From NCBI RefSeq assembly GCF_002300555.2, contig NZ_NTHN02000030.1:1-59395 (forward strand): DNA of 59,395 bases, read 5' to 3'. The first letter of the stretch is position 1. Every line of letters begins with the position of its first letter. The position numbers and the translations under genes were made by a program. The notes under the pieces are model-generated. The model searched no databases and was not told the origin of the DNA. It saw nothing but the letters and a program-made list of their open reading frames with translations. Positions 9,883 through 18,837 of the stretch are shown here, one piece after another. This stretch comes from Alloyangia mangrovi (lineage in GTDB: Bacteria > Pseudomonadota > Alphaproteobacteria > Rhodobacterales > Rhodobacteraceae).

Positions 9883-10184
9883 CGTTTCTTCCTTTCACTC
9901 GCTCTGCGAAAAAAAAACAGAGCACTAACAAAAAAACCCGACCGCTCACAGCAGCGGCCGGAGCCACACTTTTTACGTGAACGAAAGCTACCGTGCTTGA
10001 TCGCTTCAGATCAAGGGAGTTGCGCCGCTATCGATGAGCACCGCCATCGGGTTGCACTCCACGGTTGTAAATCCAAACAATGACTTAACGTCGCTTTCGA
10101 AGGTTTCACATTTTTGCCAAGTTCTGAGCGCGACAGGCCTCAAATTAAGCAGGCAAACCGGAAACCTATACCGAGGGATATGTA
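9883..10184. other. Non-coding interval between divergent XRE and quinone oxidoreductase genes
   Basis: About 300 bases separate the two divergent starts. There are A7-A9 tracts near the XRE gene (9910-9938) and no convincing open frame. Both promoters must lie here. I do not see a confident sigma-70 pair or an operator palindrome. Confidence 0.5.
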
Positions 10185-11150
10185 ATGCTAGCCTATCGGA
10201 TTGACTCGTTCGGCACTCCTCCGAATCTCCTCGAGACCCCCCTCCCCGTACCCGGCCCCGGACAGATTCGCCTCCGGATCGAGGCCTGCGGGCTCAACTT
10301 TGCCGATCTGCTGATGATCGAGGGCCGCTACCAAGACACCCCCGAGCCGCCCTTCACCCTCGGGATGGAGGTCGCCGGGGTGGTCGATGCGGTCGGCCCC
10401 GGGGTTACCCAACCCCGCCCCGGGGAGCGCGTCGCGCTCTTCGGCGGCCAGGGCGGCCTGGCGGAATACGGCGTCTTCGAGGCCGCCCGCGCCGTGCCCC
10501 TGCCCGGCAGCATGTCCAGTACCGTCGCCGCCGGATTTCAGATTGCTTATGGGACCAGCCACCTTGCCCTCGATCACCGCGCCCGGCTCCAGCCCGGCGA
10601 GACGCTGCTCGTCCTCGGCGCGGCCGGCGGCGTGGGCCTGACGGCGGTGGAGATCGGCAAGCTGATGGGGGCGCGGGTCATCGCCTGCGCCCGCGGGCCG
10701 GAAAAGCTCGAGGTCGCCCGCCGCGCCGGGGCCGATCACCTGATCGACGCCCGCGAGGCTGACATCCGCGCCGAGGTGAAGGCGCTCGGCGGCGCCGACG
10801 TGGTCTATGACGCGGTGGGCGGCGATCAGTTCGACGCCGCCTTCCGCGCCTGCAACCCCGAGGCCCGCATCCTCACCATCGGCTTCGCCAGCGGCACGGT
10901 GCCGCAGATCAAGGCCAACCACCTGCTGGTCAAGAACCTCACCGTGATGGGGCTCTACTGGGGCGGCTACCTGAAGTTCCACCCCGAGGCGCTGACCGGC
11001 TCGCTGGCACAACTCTTTGCCTGGCACGCCGAGGGAAAGCTGCACCCGCACGTCAGCCACGTGCTGCCGCTGTCGCGCGTGGCCGAGGGGCTCGAGCTGC
11101 TGCGCAGCCGCGCCTCCACCGGCAAGGTGGTGATCGAGATCCCCGGCTGA
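10185..11150 (+). CDS. NADPH:quinone oxidoreductase-type zinc-independent alcohol dehydrogenase
   Basis: The 321-residue medium-chain dehydrogenase/reductase starts MLAYRIDSFGTPPNLLETPL. An N-terminal GroES-like domain includes FTLGMEVAGVV. The cofactor site VLGAAGGVGLTAVEIGK (AAGGVG NADPH loop) is near residue 143, and the family tail ...STGKVVIEI closes it. Zinc ligands of true alcohol dehydrogenases are absent, so it fits the quinone oxidoreductase/crotonyl-CoA reductase-like branch. The substrate cannot be read. It converges on a LysR regulator only 3 bases away. Confidence 0.9.
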   Translation: MLAYRIDSFGTPPNLLETPLPVPGPGQIRLRIEACGLNFADLLMIEGRYQDTPEPPFTLGMEVAGVVDAVGPGVTQPRPGERVALFGGQGGLAEYGVFEAARAVPLPGSMSSTVAAGFQIAYGTSHLALDHRARLQPGETLLVLGAAGGVGLTAVEIGKLMGARVIACARGPEKLEVARRAGADHLIDAREADIRAEVKALGGADVVYDAVGGDQFDAAFRACNPEARILTIGFASGTVPQIKANHLLVKNLTVMGLYWGGYLKFHPEALTGSLAQLFAWHAEGKLHPHVSHVLPLSRVAEGLELLRSRASTGKVVIEIPG

Positions 11151-11153
11151 CCC

Positions 11154-12026
11154 CTATTCCGCCGCCAGCTCGGGGCGGCGGCGCAGGGCGCAGAACTCGC
11201 TGCGCAGCATCTCCTGCAGCGGCTCGATGATCTGCGGCTTGGCGCCCGAGCCATAGAGGCAGATCTGCTGCAGCCCAAGGTCGGGAAGCACCCCCTGCGG
11301 GATCATCTCGAAATGCTGCGGCGCGTGCCCCTCGAGGATCGGCGTCACCGCAAGGTCCGCCGAGACCGAGACCTCGATGGTCCTGTCCATCTCGGAATCC
11401 ACCGCCAGCTCCCAGTCCAGCCCCTCGCGCTCCATCTGCGTGATGGCGACCGGCCGGAACCCGCAGCGGCGCGAAAAGGCAATCCGCAGCGGCTTGCTCC
11501 GCCAGGCGGTGCCGCCGGGCGCGCCGAACCAGCGCAGCGGCACCTCGAGCAGCGCCTCGCCACCCTCGCCCGGCGCGCTTTCAGTGGTGAGGATCACGTC
11601 GATGGCGCCACGGGCGAACTGCTCCTTGAGATCCGAGGTATAGGAGCTGATCAGCTGCACCCGCACGCGCGGGTAGTCGCGCTGCATGCGCTTCATGATC
11701 CGCGGGATCACCGGGTAGACGATGTCATGCGGCACGCCGAGCACGATCTCGCCCTCCCAGTCCTGCCGCGTCAGCCGGGCGTAGATCTCGTCGTTCATCT
11801 CGACCATGCGGCGGGCGTATTTGAGCAGTTGCTCGCCGGCGGGCGTCAGCGCCACGCCGCGCCCCGAGCGGTCGAGCAGCGCCAGCCCCAGCATGTCCTC
11901 GAGCCGCTTGAGCTGCATCGAGACCGCCGATTGCGTCAGGTTCAGGAACCCCGCCGCGCGGGTGACCCCGCCGGCATCCGCCACCGCCACGAAGGAGCGC
12001 AGGGTCGTCAGGTCGAGGTTTCGCAT
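11154..12026 (-). CDS. LysR-family transcriptional regulator
   Basis: The 290-residue regulator has an N-terminal winged HTH (residues ~5-65): LRSFVAVADAGGVTRAAGFL, LTQSAVSMQLKRLEDMLGL, LLDRSGRGVALTPAGEQLL. The LysR substrate-binding domain follows (GEIVLGVPHDIVYPVIPRIM). It is divergent from a DUF1127 gene, with 126 bases between, and convergent with the quinone oxidoreductase. LysR proteins usually act on a divergent neighbour, so the DUF1127 gene is the most natural local target, by inference only. Confidence 0.92.
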   Translation of the reverse strand: MRNLDLTTLRSFVAVADAGGVTRAAGFLNLTQSAVSMQLKRLEDMLGLALLDRSGRGVALTPAGEQLLKYARRMVEMNDEIYARLTRQDWEGEIVLGVPHDIVYPVIPRIMKRMQRDYPRVRVQLISSYTSDLKEQFARGAIDVILTTESAPGEGGEALLEVPLRWFGAPGGTAWRSKPLRIAFSRRCGFRPVAITQMEREGLDWELAVDSEMDRTIEVSVSADLAVTPILEGHAPQHFEMIPQGVLPDLGLQQICLYGSGAKPQIIEPLQEMLRSEFCALRRRPELAAE

Positions 12027-12152
12027 GCATCAAGCTCCGTGATGAATCGCTTCAGAAACATTCGTTTTACAGATTTCCGCCCGAGGAGCATAACCCATCA
12101 CACAGCAACATGGAAACACCGAGACACATCAGCATATGTGAAGGATAGCCTC

Positions 12153-12377
12153 ATGCCCCGTGATATCGCCCTGCCCCGCGCCCGGATCGGCCACCGCCCG
12201 CTGCGCCGCGCCCCGCTCCTGACCCGCTTCGTCGATCTGCTCGGCCTCGCCCGGCAGCGCCGCAAGCTCGCCGAACTCGACGATCACCTGCTGCGCGATC
12301 TCGGTCTGACGAAGCGTCAGGCGCTCGAGGAAGCCAAGCGCGGTTTCTGGGACGCGCCGGGCCACTGGCGCCTCTGA
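12153..12377 (+). CDS. DUF1127 small arginine-rich protein
   Basis: The 74-residue protein starts MPRDIALPRARIGHRPLRR. The C-terminal half carries the DUF1127 (YjiS-like) motif: RRKLAELDDHLLRDLGLTK, then RQALEEAKRGFWD. Alphaproteobacterial members act in phosphate and carbon metabolism or RNA turnover, but this particular copy is uncharacterised. An upstream in-frame extension has no family similarity; the ATG at 12153 follows AAGGATAG. Confidence 0.85.
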   Translation: MPRDIALPRARIGHRPLRRAPLLTRFVDLLGLARQRRKLAELDDHLLRDLGLTKRQALEEAKRGFWDAPGHWRL

Positions 12378-12522
12378 GGCCCGCCGCAAGCCCCTCGCGC
12401 CGTTCCGCTTTTCGGGCCGCTCCCCCCGGGGCCCGCACTGCCCTCTCCAGGTCCGTCACTTCGCGGCGCGCATGGAGAGGGCAATTTTAGTTCAGAAACA
12501 GTCTCTTTTGCGCATCGCCCTT

Positions 12523-12551
12523 CTTGAAAAGGACGCGGGTGCTGCCAATAT
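12523..12551 (+). promoter_or_regulatory. Possible sigma-32 (RpoH)-type promoter for the Bax inhibitor-like gene
   Basis: CTTGAAA at 12523-12529 and CCAATAT at 12545-12551 are separated by 15 bases, resembling the heat-shock consensus CTTGAAA / CCCATnT. It lies 57 bases upstream of the ATG. Membrane proteins of this family are often stress-linked, which fits, but the -10 match is partial. Confidence 0.35.
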
Positions 12552-12607
12552 CGGACCCGAACAGTTATATTGCTGCTGCACATATTCAACTCGGAGGACA
12601 CGACCCG

Positions 12608-13351
12608 ATGGCAGACTTCAACACAATCCGGACCCACGGCGCGGCTGGCGCACGCGCGGCCCAGATTGACGCGGGGCTCCGCGCGCACATGAACAAGGTC
12701 TACGCGACCATGTCCGTGGGCATGCTGCTGACCTTCGCAGTCGCCTGGGCCGTGGGCACGAGCCCGAACCTTCTGGCGGTCTTCCGCGACCCGGCGACTC
12801 TGCAGCCGAACATCCTCGGCTGGATCGTCATGTTCGCCCCGCTGATCATGGTCTTCGCCTTCGGCGCAGCCCTCAACCGCCTGTCCGCCGCCGGCGCGCA
12901 GCTCTTCTTCTACGCCTTCGCGGCGGTGATGGGCCTGTCGCTGAGCTGGATCTTCGTGGCCTTCACCGGCTTCTCGATCGCCCAGGTCTTCCTCGTGACC
13001 GCGATCGCCTTCGCCGGCCTCTCGCTTTGGGGCTACACCACGAAAAAGGACATCTCCGGCTGGGGCTCGTTCCTGATCATGGGCGTGATCGGCATCCTCG
13101 TGGCCTCGATCATCAACATCTTCCTCGGCTCGCCGGCGATCTACTTCGCCATCTCGATCCTGGGTGTGCTGATCTTCGCCGGCCTGACCGCCTATGACAC
13201 GCAGAACATCAAGAACACCTACATCCAGCACGCCGCCCACGGCGACAGCGAATGGCTCGCCAAATCCGCGATCGTCGGCGCGCTGAACCTCTACATGGAC
13301 TTCATCAACCTGTTCATGTTCCTGCTGCAGCTGATGGGCAACCGCGAGTAA
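12608..13351 (+). CDS. Bax inhibitor-1/YccA family membrane protein
   Basis: The 247-residue inner-membrane protein starts MADFNTIRTHGAAGARAAQ at an ATG preceded by TCGGAGGACA. Seven hydrophobic helices lie between residues ~30 and 243 (VGMLLTFAVAWAVG, LSLSWIFVAFTGFSIAQVFL, ISILGVLIFAGLTAYDTQ). The last, with GLTAYDTQ and ending LFMFLLQLMGNRE, is the UPF0005 signature. Relatives such as YccA modulate FtsH, and YbhL and YetJ are proton-coupled calcium-leak proteins. A strong terminator follows. Confidence 0.93.
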   Translation: MADFNTIRTHGAAGARAAQIDAGLRAHMNKVYATMSVGMLLTFAVAWAVGTSPNLLAVFRDPATLQPNILGWIVMFAPLIMVFAFGAALNRLSAAGAQLFFYAFAAVMGLSLSWIFVAFTGFSIAQVFLVTAIAFAGLSLWGYTTKKDISGWGSFLIMGVIGILVASIINIFLGSPAIYFAISILGVLIFAGLTAYDTQNIKNTYIQHAAHGDSEWLAKSAIVGALNLYMDFINLFMFLLQLMGNRE

Positions 13352-13377
13352 TCGCAGCCACGGCGCGCGCATCCCGG

Positions 13378-13410
13378 CCCCGCCAGACCCCCGGTCTGGC
13401 GGGGTTTTTC
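13378..13410 (+). terminator. Rho-independent terminator of the Bax inhibitor-like gene
   Basis: The stem CCCCGCCAGACC pairs with GGTCTGGCGGGG around a short loop, followed by TTTTTCTTT. It lies 27 bases after the stop codon. Confidence 0.9.
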
Positions 13411-13432
13411 TTTGGGCGAGGCGTAAAGCGGC

Positions 13433-14119
13433 TCAGAGCGGAGACAGCACCTCTCCGGGCAGCAGCTCCGCCCCCATCAGCCCGCGCAACGCATTGCCGA
13501 TCCAGAGCCGTTTCGCGCGCCGCAGGTCGGCAAGGCTCACCACCGCCTCGGCAAAGGCGCCCTCCTCCAGCAGAGTCTCGCGCAGAACCCCCGGCAGCAG
13601 CCCCGAGGACAGTGCCGGGGTCACCCGTGCGCCGTCTTCACGCTCCAGAAAGACATTCGTGTAAGCCCCCTCGCAGAGCTCGCCGCGGGTGTTGAGAAAG
13701 AGCAGCTCATCCACCCCCTCGGGCCGCGCCCTGAGCGCCGCATCATAGAGCGCGCGCGCGGTGGTCTTGTGGCGCAGCAGCGCGTCCCCGGGGTCGAGCC
13801 GCGCGGCGCAGAGCATCACCCGCGTCCCCGCGGGGACAGCGGCGGGATCGAAGGGCACCGAGGTGATCTCGATGTCCCCCGCCCGCCCCACGGTCAGCCG
13901 CAGCCGCCGCGGACCCTCGGCTTCGAACCCTTCGAGCGCAGCCTCCAGCGCCGCCCGCTCCAGCGGAATGCCGAGCGCCGCCGCACTGCGCAGGCAGCGC
14001 GCAACGTGCCGCGCGCCGCGCAGCGGGCCGCTGCCGGGCTCCCAGCGCAGGGTCTCGATCAGCCGCAGGTCGGGGCTCAGCCCTGCTGCATCAATCCGGT
14101 CAGGAATCGGGCTTTCCAC
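13433..14119 (-). CDS. pabC: Aminodeoxychorismate lyase (PLP class IV)
   Basis: The 228-residue class IV aminotransferase-fold enzyme forms p-aminobenzoate and pyruvate from 4-amino-4-deoxychorismate. The likely PLP lysine is in LLRHKTTARALYD, and the class IV signature is FLNTRGELCEGAYTNVFL. RLWIGNALRGLMGAELL closes it. No ATG is available; GTG at 14119 is the best start and lies inside the end of pabB, a 43-base overlap that argues for translational coupling. Confidence 0.87.
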   Translation of the reverse strand: MESPIPDRIDAAGLSPDLRLIETLRWEPGSGPLRGARHVARCLRSAAALGIPLERAALEAALEGFEAEGPRRLRLTVGRAGDIEITSVPFDPAAVPAGTRVMLCAARLDPGDALLRHKTTARALYDAALRARPEGVDELLFLNTRGELCEGAYTNVFLEREDGARVTPALSSGLLPGVLRETLLEEGAFAEAVVSLADLRRAKRLWIGNALRGLMGAELLPGEVLSPL

Positions 14120-15213
14120 AGTGCCTCCTCGTATTCCGCCTCGCAGCTGCTGTCCTGCACGATGCCGCCGCCGACGCCCAGCAGGGCGCGGCCTGCGCCG
14201 GTCACGCTCAACGTGCGGATCGCCACGTTGAACTCCGCCGACCCATCCGGCGCCATCCAGCCGAGCCCGCCGCAATAGACCCCGCGGCGCCAGCCCTCGA
14301 GCCGGTGGATGGCCTTCATCGCGGCGATCTTCGGCGCCCCGGTGATCGAGCCGCAAGGGAAGATCGCCCGCAGCAGCTCCGGCACCGAGGGGCGTCCCTC
14401 CAGCTCGGCCACCACGCGCGAGACCATCTGGTGCACCGTCGCGTAGCGCTCGACCTTCAAGAGCTCGGGCACCTTGACGCTGCCCGGCCGCGCCAGCCGC
14501 GACAGGTCGTTGCGCATCAGATCGACGATCATCACGTTCTCGGCGCGGTTCTTCTCGTCCGCCGCCAGCGCGTCGCGCAGCGCATCGTCCTCGGCCGGGG
14601 TGGCGCCCCGCGGGGCGGTGCCCTTCATCGGCGCCACCTCGATCCGGCCGTCCGCGTCGAGCCCGAAGAAAAGCTCGGGCGAGCAGGAGAGGATCGTCTC
14701 GCCCCCGAGCTGTGCAAAGCCGCCGTGCCCGACCGGCTGATAGGCCCGCAGCGCCGCCCAGAGATCCCCGGGCGTGCCCTCGAAACGGGCCTCCATCGGC
14801 ATGGTCAGGTTGACCTGATAAAGGTCACCCGCCGCAAGCATCTTCTTGATCTCGTGGAAGGCCGAGGCATAGCGATCACGCGACCAGAGCGGCGTCACGG
14901 AGGTGACCCGCGCGCGCCGCCCCTGCATCTCTGCCAGCGCCGCCGAGGCGTCCTGCGGAGCGTCGAAGATGCCGAAGTGCAACAGCGGGGCACCGGGCTC
15001 CCAGAGGTGCGCCAGCGACGGCTCCAGCGCGAAGCCCAGCTCGTAGGCGGCATAGCCCGCGACCCAGAAGCCCGCGGCCCGGGCCTGCTCGAGCCGCGCC
15101 AGCGCCACAAGCGCCCCGGCGGGGTTCGAGGCGGTGACCAGTTCGCGCGGACGTTCGAAAAGCGCCGCTGCGCCGCCCGGTCCTGCCTCAAGAATGATCC
15201 GCGTCTCGTCCAT
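14077..15213 (-). CDS. pabB: Aminodeoxychorismate synthase component I
   Basis: The 378-residue chorismate-utilising enzyme starts MDETRIILEAGPGGAAAL. It includes GDLYQVNLTMPM, FSCSPELFFG-like LSCSPELFFGLDADG, APMKGTAPRG, IVDLMRNDLSR and FPCGSITGAPKIAAMKAI (~residue 282), all conserved in PabB/TrpE. MKGT rather than the TrpE-type motif, and fused order with pabC, support PabB. It supplies p-aminobenzoate for folate, as do the formyl-THF genes nearby. No PabA glutaminase is in the window. Confidence 0.92.
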   Translation of the reverse strand: MDETRIILEAGPGGAAALFERPRELVTASNPAGALVALARLEQARAAGFWVAGYAAYELGFALEPSLAHLWEPGAPLLHFGIFDAPQDASAALAEMQGRRARVTSVTPLWSRDRYASAFHEIKKMLAAGDLYQVNLTMPMEARFEGTPGDLWAALRAYQPVGHGGFAQLGGETILSCSPELFFGLDADGRIEVAPMKGTAPRGATPAEDDALRDALAADEKNRAENVMIVDLMRNDLSRLARPGSVKVPELLKVERYATVHQMVSRVVAELEGRPSVPELLRAIFPCGSITGAPKIAAMKAIHRLEGWRRGVYCGGLGWMAPDGSAEFNVAIRTLSVTGAGRALLGVGGGIVQDSSCEAEYEEALWKARFLTGLMQQG

Positions 15214-15288
15214 CGCCGCCCGGCCCCTGCTTCATGGCGCGACCCCTAGCAGAGCGCCGGGGCCCGCGCGAGGGGCCAACTTGCAGCA

Positions 15289-15318
15289 AAAAGGCCGTCC
15301 CCGCGGGGACGGCCTTTT
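15289..15318 (-). terminator. Terminator after the small secreted protein gene
   Basis: AAAAGGCCGTCCC and GGGGACGGCCTTTT form a perfect stem with A and T tails on either side, so it may work in both directions. It lies 22 bases past the stop at 15341, before pabB. Confidence 0.85.
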
Positions 15319-15340
15319 GCACGTGCGACAGGGAGCCCGC

Positions 15341-15700
15341 TCAGTTGAGCGCAAGCTCGCTGCGGGCCGGGGCGCTGGTCACGGTGACCGCATCAGCGGC
15401 GCGCTCGAAGCGATAGGAGACACCCGAGACACCCGGCAGGCCGAAGGTGGTGCTGTCGCCGTCCTCGAGCCGCATGGCAAGGCGCAGCGGCTCGGCGCCG
15501 GCGCGCTCGGTGTAGAAGGCGACGACCTCGATGCCGTTCTCGTCCACGGGCTGGGTGTAGACGGACATATCGACGGTGCCCTCGCGCAGGGTGCCCCCGG
15601 CGAGCGGCTCGGAGAGGGTCAGCGACGCGGCGGAAGCAGCCAGCGGCAGCGACATGGGAAGGGCGATGGCCAGGGCGGCCAGGAGGGGAGCTTTGGTCAT
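15341..15700 (-). CDS. Small secreted protein of unknown function
   Basis: The 119-residue protein starts MTKAPLLAALAIALPMSLPL. The Sec signal peptide probably ends at ASAAS (~residue 27), leaving a short beta-rich exported domain (LTLSEPLAGGTLREG, VVAFYTERAG, SGVSYRFERA). I do not recognise the family. The longer reading from 15811 lacks a signal peptide and is not preferred. It has its own terminator. Confidence 0.65.
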   Translation of the reverse strand: MTKAPLLAALAIALPMSLPLAASAASLTLSEPLAGGTLREGTVDMSVYTQPVDENGIEVVAFYTERAGAEPLRLAMRLEDGDSTTFGLPGVSGVSYRFERAADAVTVTSAPARSELALN

Positions 15701-16005
15701 AACGGACTCTTTCGGGTCTGCGCGGAGCGCTTCGGGAGGGAGGGACCGCGACTCGGGCGGCCAAATATCTGCGACGCAGAATCTCACGAAGGAGAGAGCG
15801 GCGAAACCCACGTGACGGAATGCCCGTCATGCAGTGAAATCAACGCCTTAGCGGTATACCATGGGCCACTTTTGCATGCGGAACCCGGCAAGTGTCTAGG
15901 AGATCAGGGAAATCCGCGCCCTGCCCTGGCCGGGAGGCCTACCGCAGAAACGACAAGAGCCGCGCGGTTTCCCGTGCGGCTCTCGTGATCCGAAATCAAG
16001 AAGGC
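15701..16005. other. Interval between the secreted protein and rpmG
   Basis: About 300 bases hold the promoter region of the minus-strand secreted protein and, at 15955-15983, the rpmG terminator. No convincing gene is seen. Confidence 0.5.
15955..15983 (-). terminator. Terminator of rpmG
   Basis: The inverted repeat AGAGCCGCGCGG / CCGTGCGGCTCT, with one mismatch, has a short loop and lies 23 bases after the rpmG stop. It ends in TTGTCG rather than a clean T run on the coding strand, so it is a moderate hairpin terminator. Confidence 0.6.
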
Positions 16006-16173
16006 TTACTTGATCTTGCCTTCTTTGTATTCCACGTGCTTGCGCACGACCGGGTCGTACTTGCGCACGGTCATCTTCTCGGTCATGGTCCGTGCGTTTT
16101 TCTTGGTCACGTAGAAATGGCCCGTCCCGGCGGTCGAGTTCAGGCGGATCTTGATGGTGGTCGGCTTCGCCAT
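16006..16173 (-). CDS. rpmG: 50S ribosomal protein L33
   Basis: The 55-residue protein starts [20 protein letters not shown], followed by [14 protein letters not shown] and [18 protein letters not shown]. Length and motifs match bacterial L33. It has no cysteine, so it is the zinc-independent form. It sits alone upstream of rnpB on the same strand, separated by ~170 bases. Confidence 0.95.
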   Translation of the reverse strand: MAKPTTIKIRLNSTAGTGHFYVTKKNARTMTEKMTVRKYDPVVRKHVEYKEGKIK

Positions 16174-16345
16174 TCTTCTTCTCCTGCAACGGGGGGGCGA
16201 AAGCCGCCCGTGAAATCTCTTGGAGCCCGCCTTTTACCCAGCCGCGGCCCGGAGTCAACAGCTCTCGGGCCGGGAATCGCGAGGAAGACGGATTTTCCCC
16301 AAATTCATCCCCAGCGCGCCCGGATCGGGCCGAAGGGAGATCATG

Positions 16346-16750
16346 CGTGGAGGGCCTGTAAGCCGGATTTTGTCCAGAGCGGGTTGCCCCGCCCCTGTGC
16401 GACCATTCCTCTAGGCCGTACGTTGCCGCACGGCTCAAGCTGCCAACCCGGACCCCTCGGGCTGAAGCGGCCCTGCGGCGATATCTCCGAAGAGATCATG
16501 CCCCGCGCGGGGTCCCTATTTGGCATTGCTCCCGGTGGGGCTTGCCATGCGGGGCCTGTTGCCAGCCCCCCGGTGGGCTCTTACCCCACCGTTTCACCCT
16601 TACCGCCCCGGAGGGCGGCGGTCTCTTCTCTGTGGCGCTTTCCGTCAGGTTGCCCTGCCCGGGCATTACCCGGCACCGATGCTTCAGCGAGTCCGGACTT
16701 TCCTCTCCGGCGGTCAACCCGCCGCAGCGGCCGCCCGGCCCTCCACGCCC
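16346..16750 (-). ncRNA. rnpB: RNase P RNA (class A)
   Basis: The ~405-base catalytic RNA of tRNA 5' processing reads on the reverse strand. P1 is formed by GGCGTGGAGGG at the 5' end (~16750) and CCCTCCACGC at the 3' end (~16346). The conserved GAGGAAAGTCCGGACT follows P2, the 3' core holds CAAAATCCGGCTTACAG, and the typical 'ACCGCCCCGGAGGG' helices lie between. End positions are inferred from P1 pairing. Several long open frames across it are shadows. Confidence 0.95.
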
Positions 16751-16796
16751 GGCTCCCATAGGCGGCGGCGCGGGGGCGGTCAAGCATCGGTGCGAC

Positions 16797-17504
16797 TCAG
16801 CGCGGAATAGGCAGGCGCATCCACGCGCGGATCGCGGCGCTGAGCGCGTCCGGATCCTCGAGCATCGGCAGGTGGCCGGTGCCGGCGATCATCCGCAGCA
16901 CCGCGCCGGGGATCAGCTCGGCGAGCACGCTCTGGCGCTTCTCGGGATAGAGCGTGTCCTGCGTGCCGGCGACGATCATCACCGGGATGCGCAGCTTGCG
17001 CACCACCGCCTGCTGATCGCGCCGCCGCTGCAACGCCCGCGCCTGCCGCACGAAGACATCGGGGCCGAAGCCCTCGGCCATGTCCCGCACCAGCGCCATG
17101 ATCTCGTCGCGATAAGGGGTTTCGGCGAGGCTCTCCTCGGGCAGCAGCGCCTCGACCGCTTCTGCGAACTTGCCGGCGCGGGCCTTGATCACCAGCCGGT
17201 CGCGCTCGTCGGCCTGCTGCGGTGTGTCGGCGAGGGGCGAGCTTCCGATCAGCATCAGCCGAGTCACCCGGTCCGGTGCGCGGCGCTGCAGCTCGATCGC
17301 CACCATGCCGCCGAAGCCGCAGCCCGCCAGCGCGAAGCGGCGCGGCAGCACATCGAGCAGCGTCGAGGCGATCTCCTCGATGCGGTCGCCGAGGTGGACG
17401 GGGGCGACCATCACCGCCATCTCGCGCGAGAGGTCGGCGATCTGCGGGCCGTAGAGCCGCGCGTCGCACATGGTTTCCGGCAGCAGGACGAGCGGCTCAG
17501 CCAT
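16797..17504 (-). CDS. Alpha/beta hydrolase lacking the usual nucleophile serine
   Basis: The 235-residue protein starts MAEPLVLLPETMCDARLYGP and has an alpha/beta hydrolase fold like the short BioH-type esterases. The helical cap region and C-terminal GTQDTLYPEKRQ (acid) and GTGHLPMLEDP (His in GHLPMLE) are intact. At the nucleophile elbow, GxSxGG of relatives is read here as AGCGFGG, with Gly in the Ser position. Either it is a non-hydrolytic member or a neighbouring Cys has taken over. The substrate is unknown. Confidence 0.82.
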   Translation of the reverse strand: MAEPLVLLPETMCDARLYGPQIADLSREMAVMVAPVHLGDRIEEIASTLLDVLPRRFALAGCGFGGMVAIELQRRAPDRVTRLMLIGSSPLADTPQQADERDRLVIKARAGKFAEAVEALLPEESLAETPYRDEIMALVRDMAEGFGPDVFVRQARALQRRRDQQAVVRKLRIPVMIVAGTQDTLYPEKRQSVLAELIPGAVLRMIAGTGHLPMLEDPDALSAAIRAWMRLPIPR

Positions 17505-17759
17505 GCTGGCCCCGCCGGATGTCCGGGGTGTCGTTCCGCGCGGCGGGGGCCGCGCGCATGAGATGCGTGAGCTGGGTCACCAAGTCCGTTCTGCCCTGTC
17601 GTCAAACCGCGGGACTTTTCGCGGCGCCCGATGCGCCGGTCCCTGCAGTGGGACGTAGACTATATGCCAGAGATTCCCAGCGAAAGCAGGAAGTCACGGC
17701 ACCGGCGGCGCGCCGCCGCGGATCCCAGCGCAGGGGATCCGGGCGGAGCCGCAGGCGCC

Positions 17760-18776
17760 TTAGCCATGGCGTGCCGTGACGGGCTTACCGGCCTCCTGCA
17801 CCGGCACCGCGCCGGTGCCGAGGTGGATCTGCATCCAGACCGCCGCCTCGTCGTAGAGCGACCACTCCCGGCGCAGCCCTTCCGGGCCGAACTCGGCATG
17901 GCTGAGGCCCATGACGTGCACCTCGGCCCCGGTTGGCGGGCCGAAGCGGCCCCAACCCTCGTGCCGGCCGGTGAGAGACCAGCGCAGCGCGGCGCGGGGC
18001 GGACACCGCGGTTCTTCGGCGCCGATGCGGTGGTGGAGGGTGAAGCTGGCCGTGGGGAAGGCGGCGCGCAGCCCCAGCCAGAAGCGTTCGCCGCCCTCAG
18101 GGCCGCGCAGCATCTCTCCACCCGGCAGGCAGAGCCGCGCGGCGGGATCGTAGCGCGCCGGGGCGACCGAGAAGCCACCGCCCATCATTTCTTCGAGCAG
18201 CGCGGCATAGGCTTCGCCCCAGTGGCTGTCGCCGCCCTGCCCCGTGTAGGGGCCCTGCACGTCGACCTGCGGACGGAACGGCTGGGTGTCGGGGTCGCGC
18301 CCGGAAAGCCGCCAGCGCGCCCAGTCCCGCACGGACAGGCCGAGCTGGCGCAGGATCGCTCCGGTGTCGCGCACCGCCCAGAGATCGGCGACGCGGTTGT
18401 CCTTGGCGTGCAGCTCGGCGAGCATCCGGAAGCGCAGGCGCCCGCCGCTTGGGGCGCCAAAGACCCCCTCGCCACCGTGGGTGGCTGAGCAGAGCAGCCG
18501 CTGCGCGCCGAGAAGCCCGCGCTGCGGGGTGCCGGTGAAGAGCACGTCCTCGGTCAGCGCCTCGAGGTCCGGCAGGGCCGAGACCAGCTCGAGGACCTCG
18601 GCGCGCAGCGCGCCGGGTCCGAAGTCGATGCCGCCGGGGCGGCGCAGGATCACATGGGGATGCCAGAAACGCTCCAGCGCCTGTTCACCGCCGAGGCTGC
18701 GGCGCGACCAGACCTGCTGCGCCAGCTGGCGCAGGTAGTCGGCATAGTCCCGGAACTGCGGATCGAAGCCCTGCAT
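17760..18776 (-). CDS. SnoaL-like (NTF2-fold) protein with two domains
   Basis: The 338-residue protein starts MQGFDPQFRDYADYLRQLAQ. It appears to contain two NTF2/SnoaL-like halves: residues ~20-160 (HPHVILRRPGGIDFG ... DNRVADLWAVRDTG) and ~185-335 (RYDPAARLCLPG ... EAAVWMQIHLG). Such proteins occur as ester cyclases or hydrolases in polyketide and carotenoid-like pathways, but many are uncharacterised. The start was set at the internal Met because the preceding residues are not conserved-looking. VOC and hydrolase genes follow on the same strand. Confidence 0.7.
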   Translation of the reverse strand: MQGFDPQFRDYADYLRQLAQQVWSRRSLGGEQALERFWHPHVILRRPGGIDFGPGALRAEVLELVSALPDLEALTEDVLFTGTPQRGLLGAQRLLCSATHGGEGVFGAPSGGRLRFRMLAELHAKDNRVADLWAVRDTGAILRQLGLSVRDWARWRLSGRDPDTQPFRPQVDVQGPYTGQGGDSHWGEAYAALLEEMMGGGFSVAPARYDPAARLCLPGGEMLRGPEGGERFWLGLRAAFPTASFTLHHRIGAEEPRCPPRAALRWSLTGRHEGWGRFGPPTGAEVHVMGLSHAEFGPEGLRREWSLYDEAAVWMQIHLGTGAVPVQEAGKPVTARHG

Positions 18777-18837
18777 GGCCACCTCCCTTGCCGGAGGCAG
18801 CCTAGGCACGCGTGGTTAAGAAAGCCCTGCGCGCCGC

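Noticed and set aside
16542-17561. A 339-residue plus-strand frame across the RNase P RNA and the hydrolase
   Set aside because: It crosses a structured RNA with clear P1 and core motifs, and the reverse-strand hydrolase reads properly.
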